Source: Weizmannia acidilactici (GTDB lineage: Bacteria; Bacillota; Bacilli; Bacillales; Bacillaceae_C). Taken from it: 64,000 nt of DNA. Within the stretch, counting starts at the first letter, position 1; each line of letters begins with the position of its first letter. Of this stretch, positions 63,534 to 64,000 are shown piece by piece. Under the pieces are notes generated by a model, which saw only the letters and a program-made list of their open reading frames with translations, was not told where the DNA came from and did no database searches. The position numbers were made by a program, and so were the translations under genes. The stretch lies in NCBI RefSeq assembly GCF_008974225.1, contig NZ_BKZR01000017.1:1-64000 (forward strand), given 5' to 3'.

Positions 63534-64000
63534 ATGAATACGTGGTTTAATGATAAATTGTTACCTGCGGTAATGAAATTTGTTAATACACGTCCGTTGC
63601 AAGCAATTAAAGATGGTATGCTTTATCCTATTCCTTTTATTGTAATCGGTGCCATTTTCTTAATCCTGGGGAACTTCCCTTGGGCGCCTGTTGCGAATTT
63701 CATGACCCATACCGGTTTAGCCGCTGTTTGTAACCAGGCTTACAATGGATCAATGGCAATCATGGCGGTATTTGCCGTTTTCGGAATCGCCTATTCCTGG
63801 GTTCGCAATGAAGGATATGAAGGTGTTCCGGCTGGCCTGTTAGCGATTGTTGTGGATATTATTTTGCAGCCTGATACAATTAAAACCGTTACAAGTGTTG
63901 TTGACTCTACGAAAACATCAACAAGCTGGATGGTATCGAATGTAATTGATAAACAATGGTTAGGCGGCAAAGGGATGATCGTGGCCATTATCGTGGGCTT
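63534..64000 (+). CDS. licC: PTS cellobiose-family IIC permease, 3' end beyond window
   Basis: The visible 155 or so residues begin MNTWFNDKLLPAVMKFVNTR then PLQAIKDGMLYPIPFIVIGA, the start of a cellobiose/lichenan EIIC with several hydrophobic segments. ATG 63534 (or 63531) follows GGTGATGA. It completes the LicB/LicA/IIC transporter; the frame is open to the window end. Confidence 0.9.
   Translation, partial: MNTWFNDKLLPAVMKFVNTRPLQAIKDGMLYPIPFIVIGAIFLILGNFPWAPVANFMTHTGLAAVCNQAYNGSMAIMAVFAVFGIAYSWVRNEGYEGVPAGLLAIVVDIILQPDTIKTVTSVVDSTKTSTSWMVSNVIDKQWLGGKGMIVAIIVG

Overview
The window reads as chromosomal DNA of a low-to-mid-GC Bacillaceae bacterium. Gene content and order (nifS/nadBCA, xylAB/xylR, pucABCDE, licR-lic operon, intracellular subtilisin, LutR/lactate permease, TPP riboswitch, T-box leader) are Bacillus-like. 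The general protein flavour and an IS5376-like element suggest a moderately thermophilic relative such as Heyndrickxia/Weizmannia (Bacillus) coagulans; that species call is inference from memory, not from a search.

Layout. 1-4.2 kb: an IS21-family element with a second, IS5376-like IS21 element inserted inside its istA. 4.2-7.6 kb: an AT-rich mannose-type PTS operon (IIA, frameshifted IIB, IIC, and IID cut at its 3' end by the outer IS) with a GntR regulator and a cre site. 8.2-10.5 kb: nitrilase-family hydrolase, an IS200/IS605-like end remnant and a truncated ISL3 transposase. 10.6-12.6 kb: TPP-riboswitch-controlled ThiX/ThiY transporter genes without an ATPase gene. 12.7-18.4 kb: xylose regulon (xylA-xylB-MFS symporter, divergent xylR). 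18.7-23.5 kb: NAD synthesis (nadB-nadC-nadA, divergent nifS). 23.5-36.8 kb: a patchwork of live genes (ribokinase, SAM-hydroxide adenosyltransferase behind a probable methionine T-box, two-domain enoate reductase, MBL hydrolase, lactate permease) and decayed ones (RnfD-like, alcohol dehydrogenase, acyl-CoA dehydrogenase/ligase fusion, methyltransferase, ECF/ThrRS chimera). 37-44 kb: LutR-type regulator, broken YmaF-like gene, a beta-glucoside cassette (GH1, frameshifted PTS IIC, GntR) flanked by a direct duplication of the 5' end of an aminotransferase gene. 44-50.5 kb: a small gene behind a LexA-box promoter, a 34-residue membrane peptide, an LCP cell-wall ligase and a polyamine/guanidino locus (TetR, PatA-like aminotransferase, agmatinase family, PuuP-like permease). 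50.7-56.6 kb: a pucABCDE-type molybdenum hydroxylase operon plus an ArsR/DUF2087 regulator. 57.4-64 kb: intracellular subtilisin and a licR-licA-licB-GH1-licC beta-glucoside PTS locus running off the window.

How it works together. Much of the window is carbohydrate and nitrogen scavenging under carbon-catabolite control: cre sites stand at the mannose-PTS regulator and xylA, XylR and LutR operators are visible, and two copies of one palindrome precede the licA and licB genes. The cassette GH1/IIC lacks its own IIA and IIB and could borrow LicA/LicB. No complete novel defence or mobile system was found. The strongest unexplained signals are a 21-nt-periodic intergenic repeat, roughly 50-nt repeats near xylR and nifS, the Met T-box/chimera locus, and the number of single-base homopolymer frameshifts, which may be real decay or assembly error.
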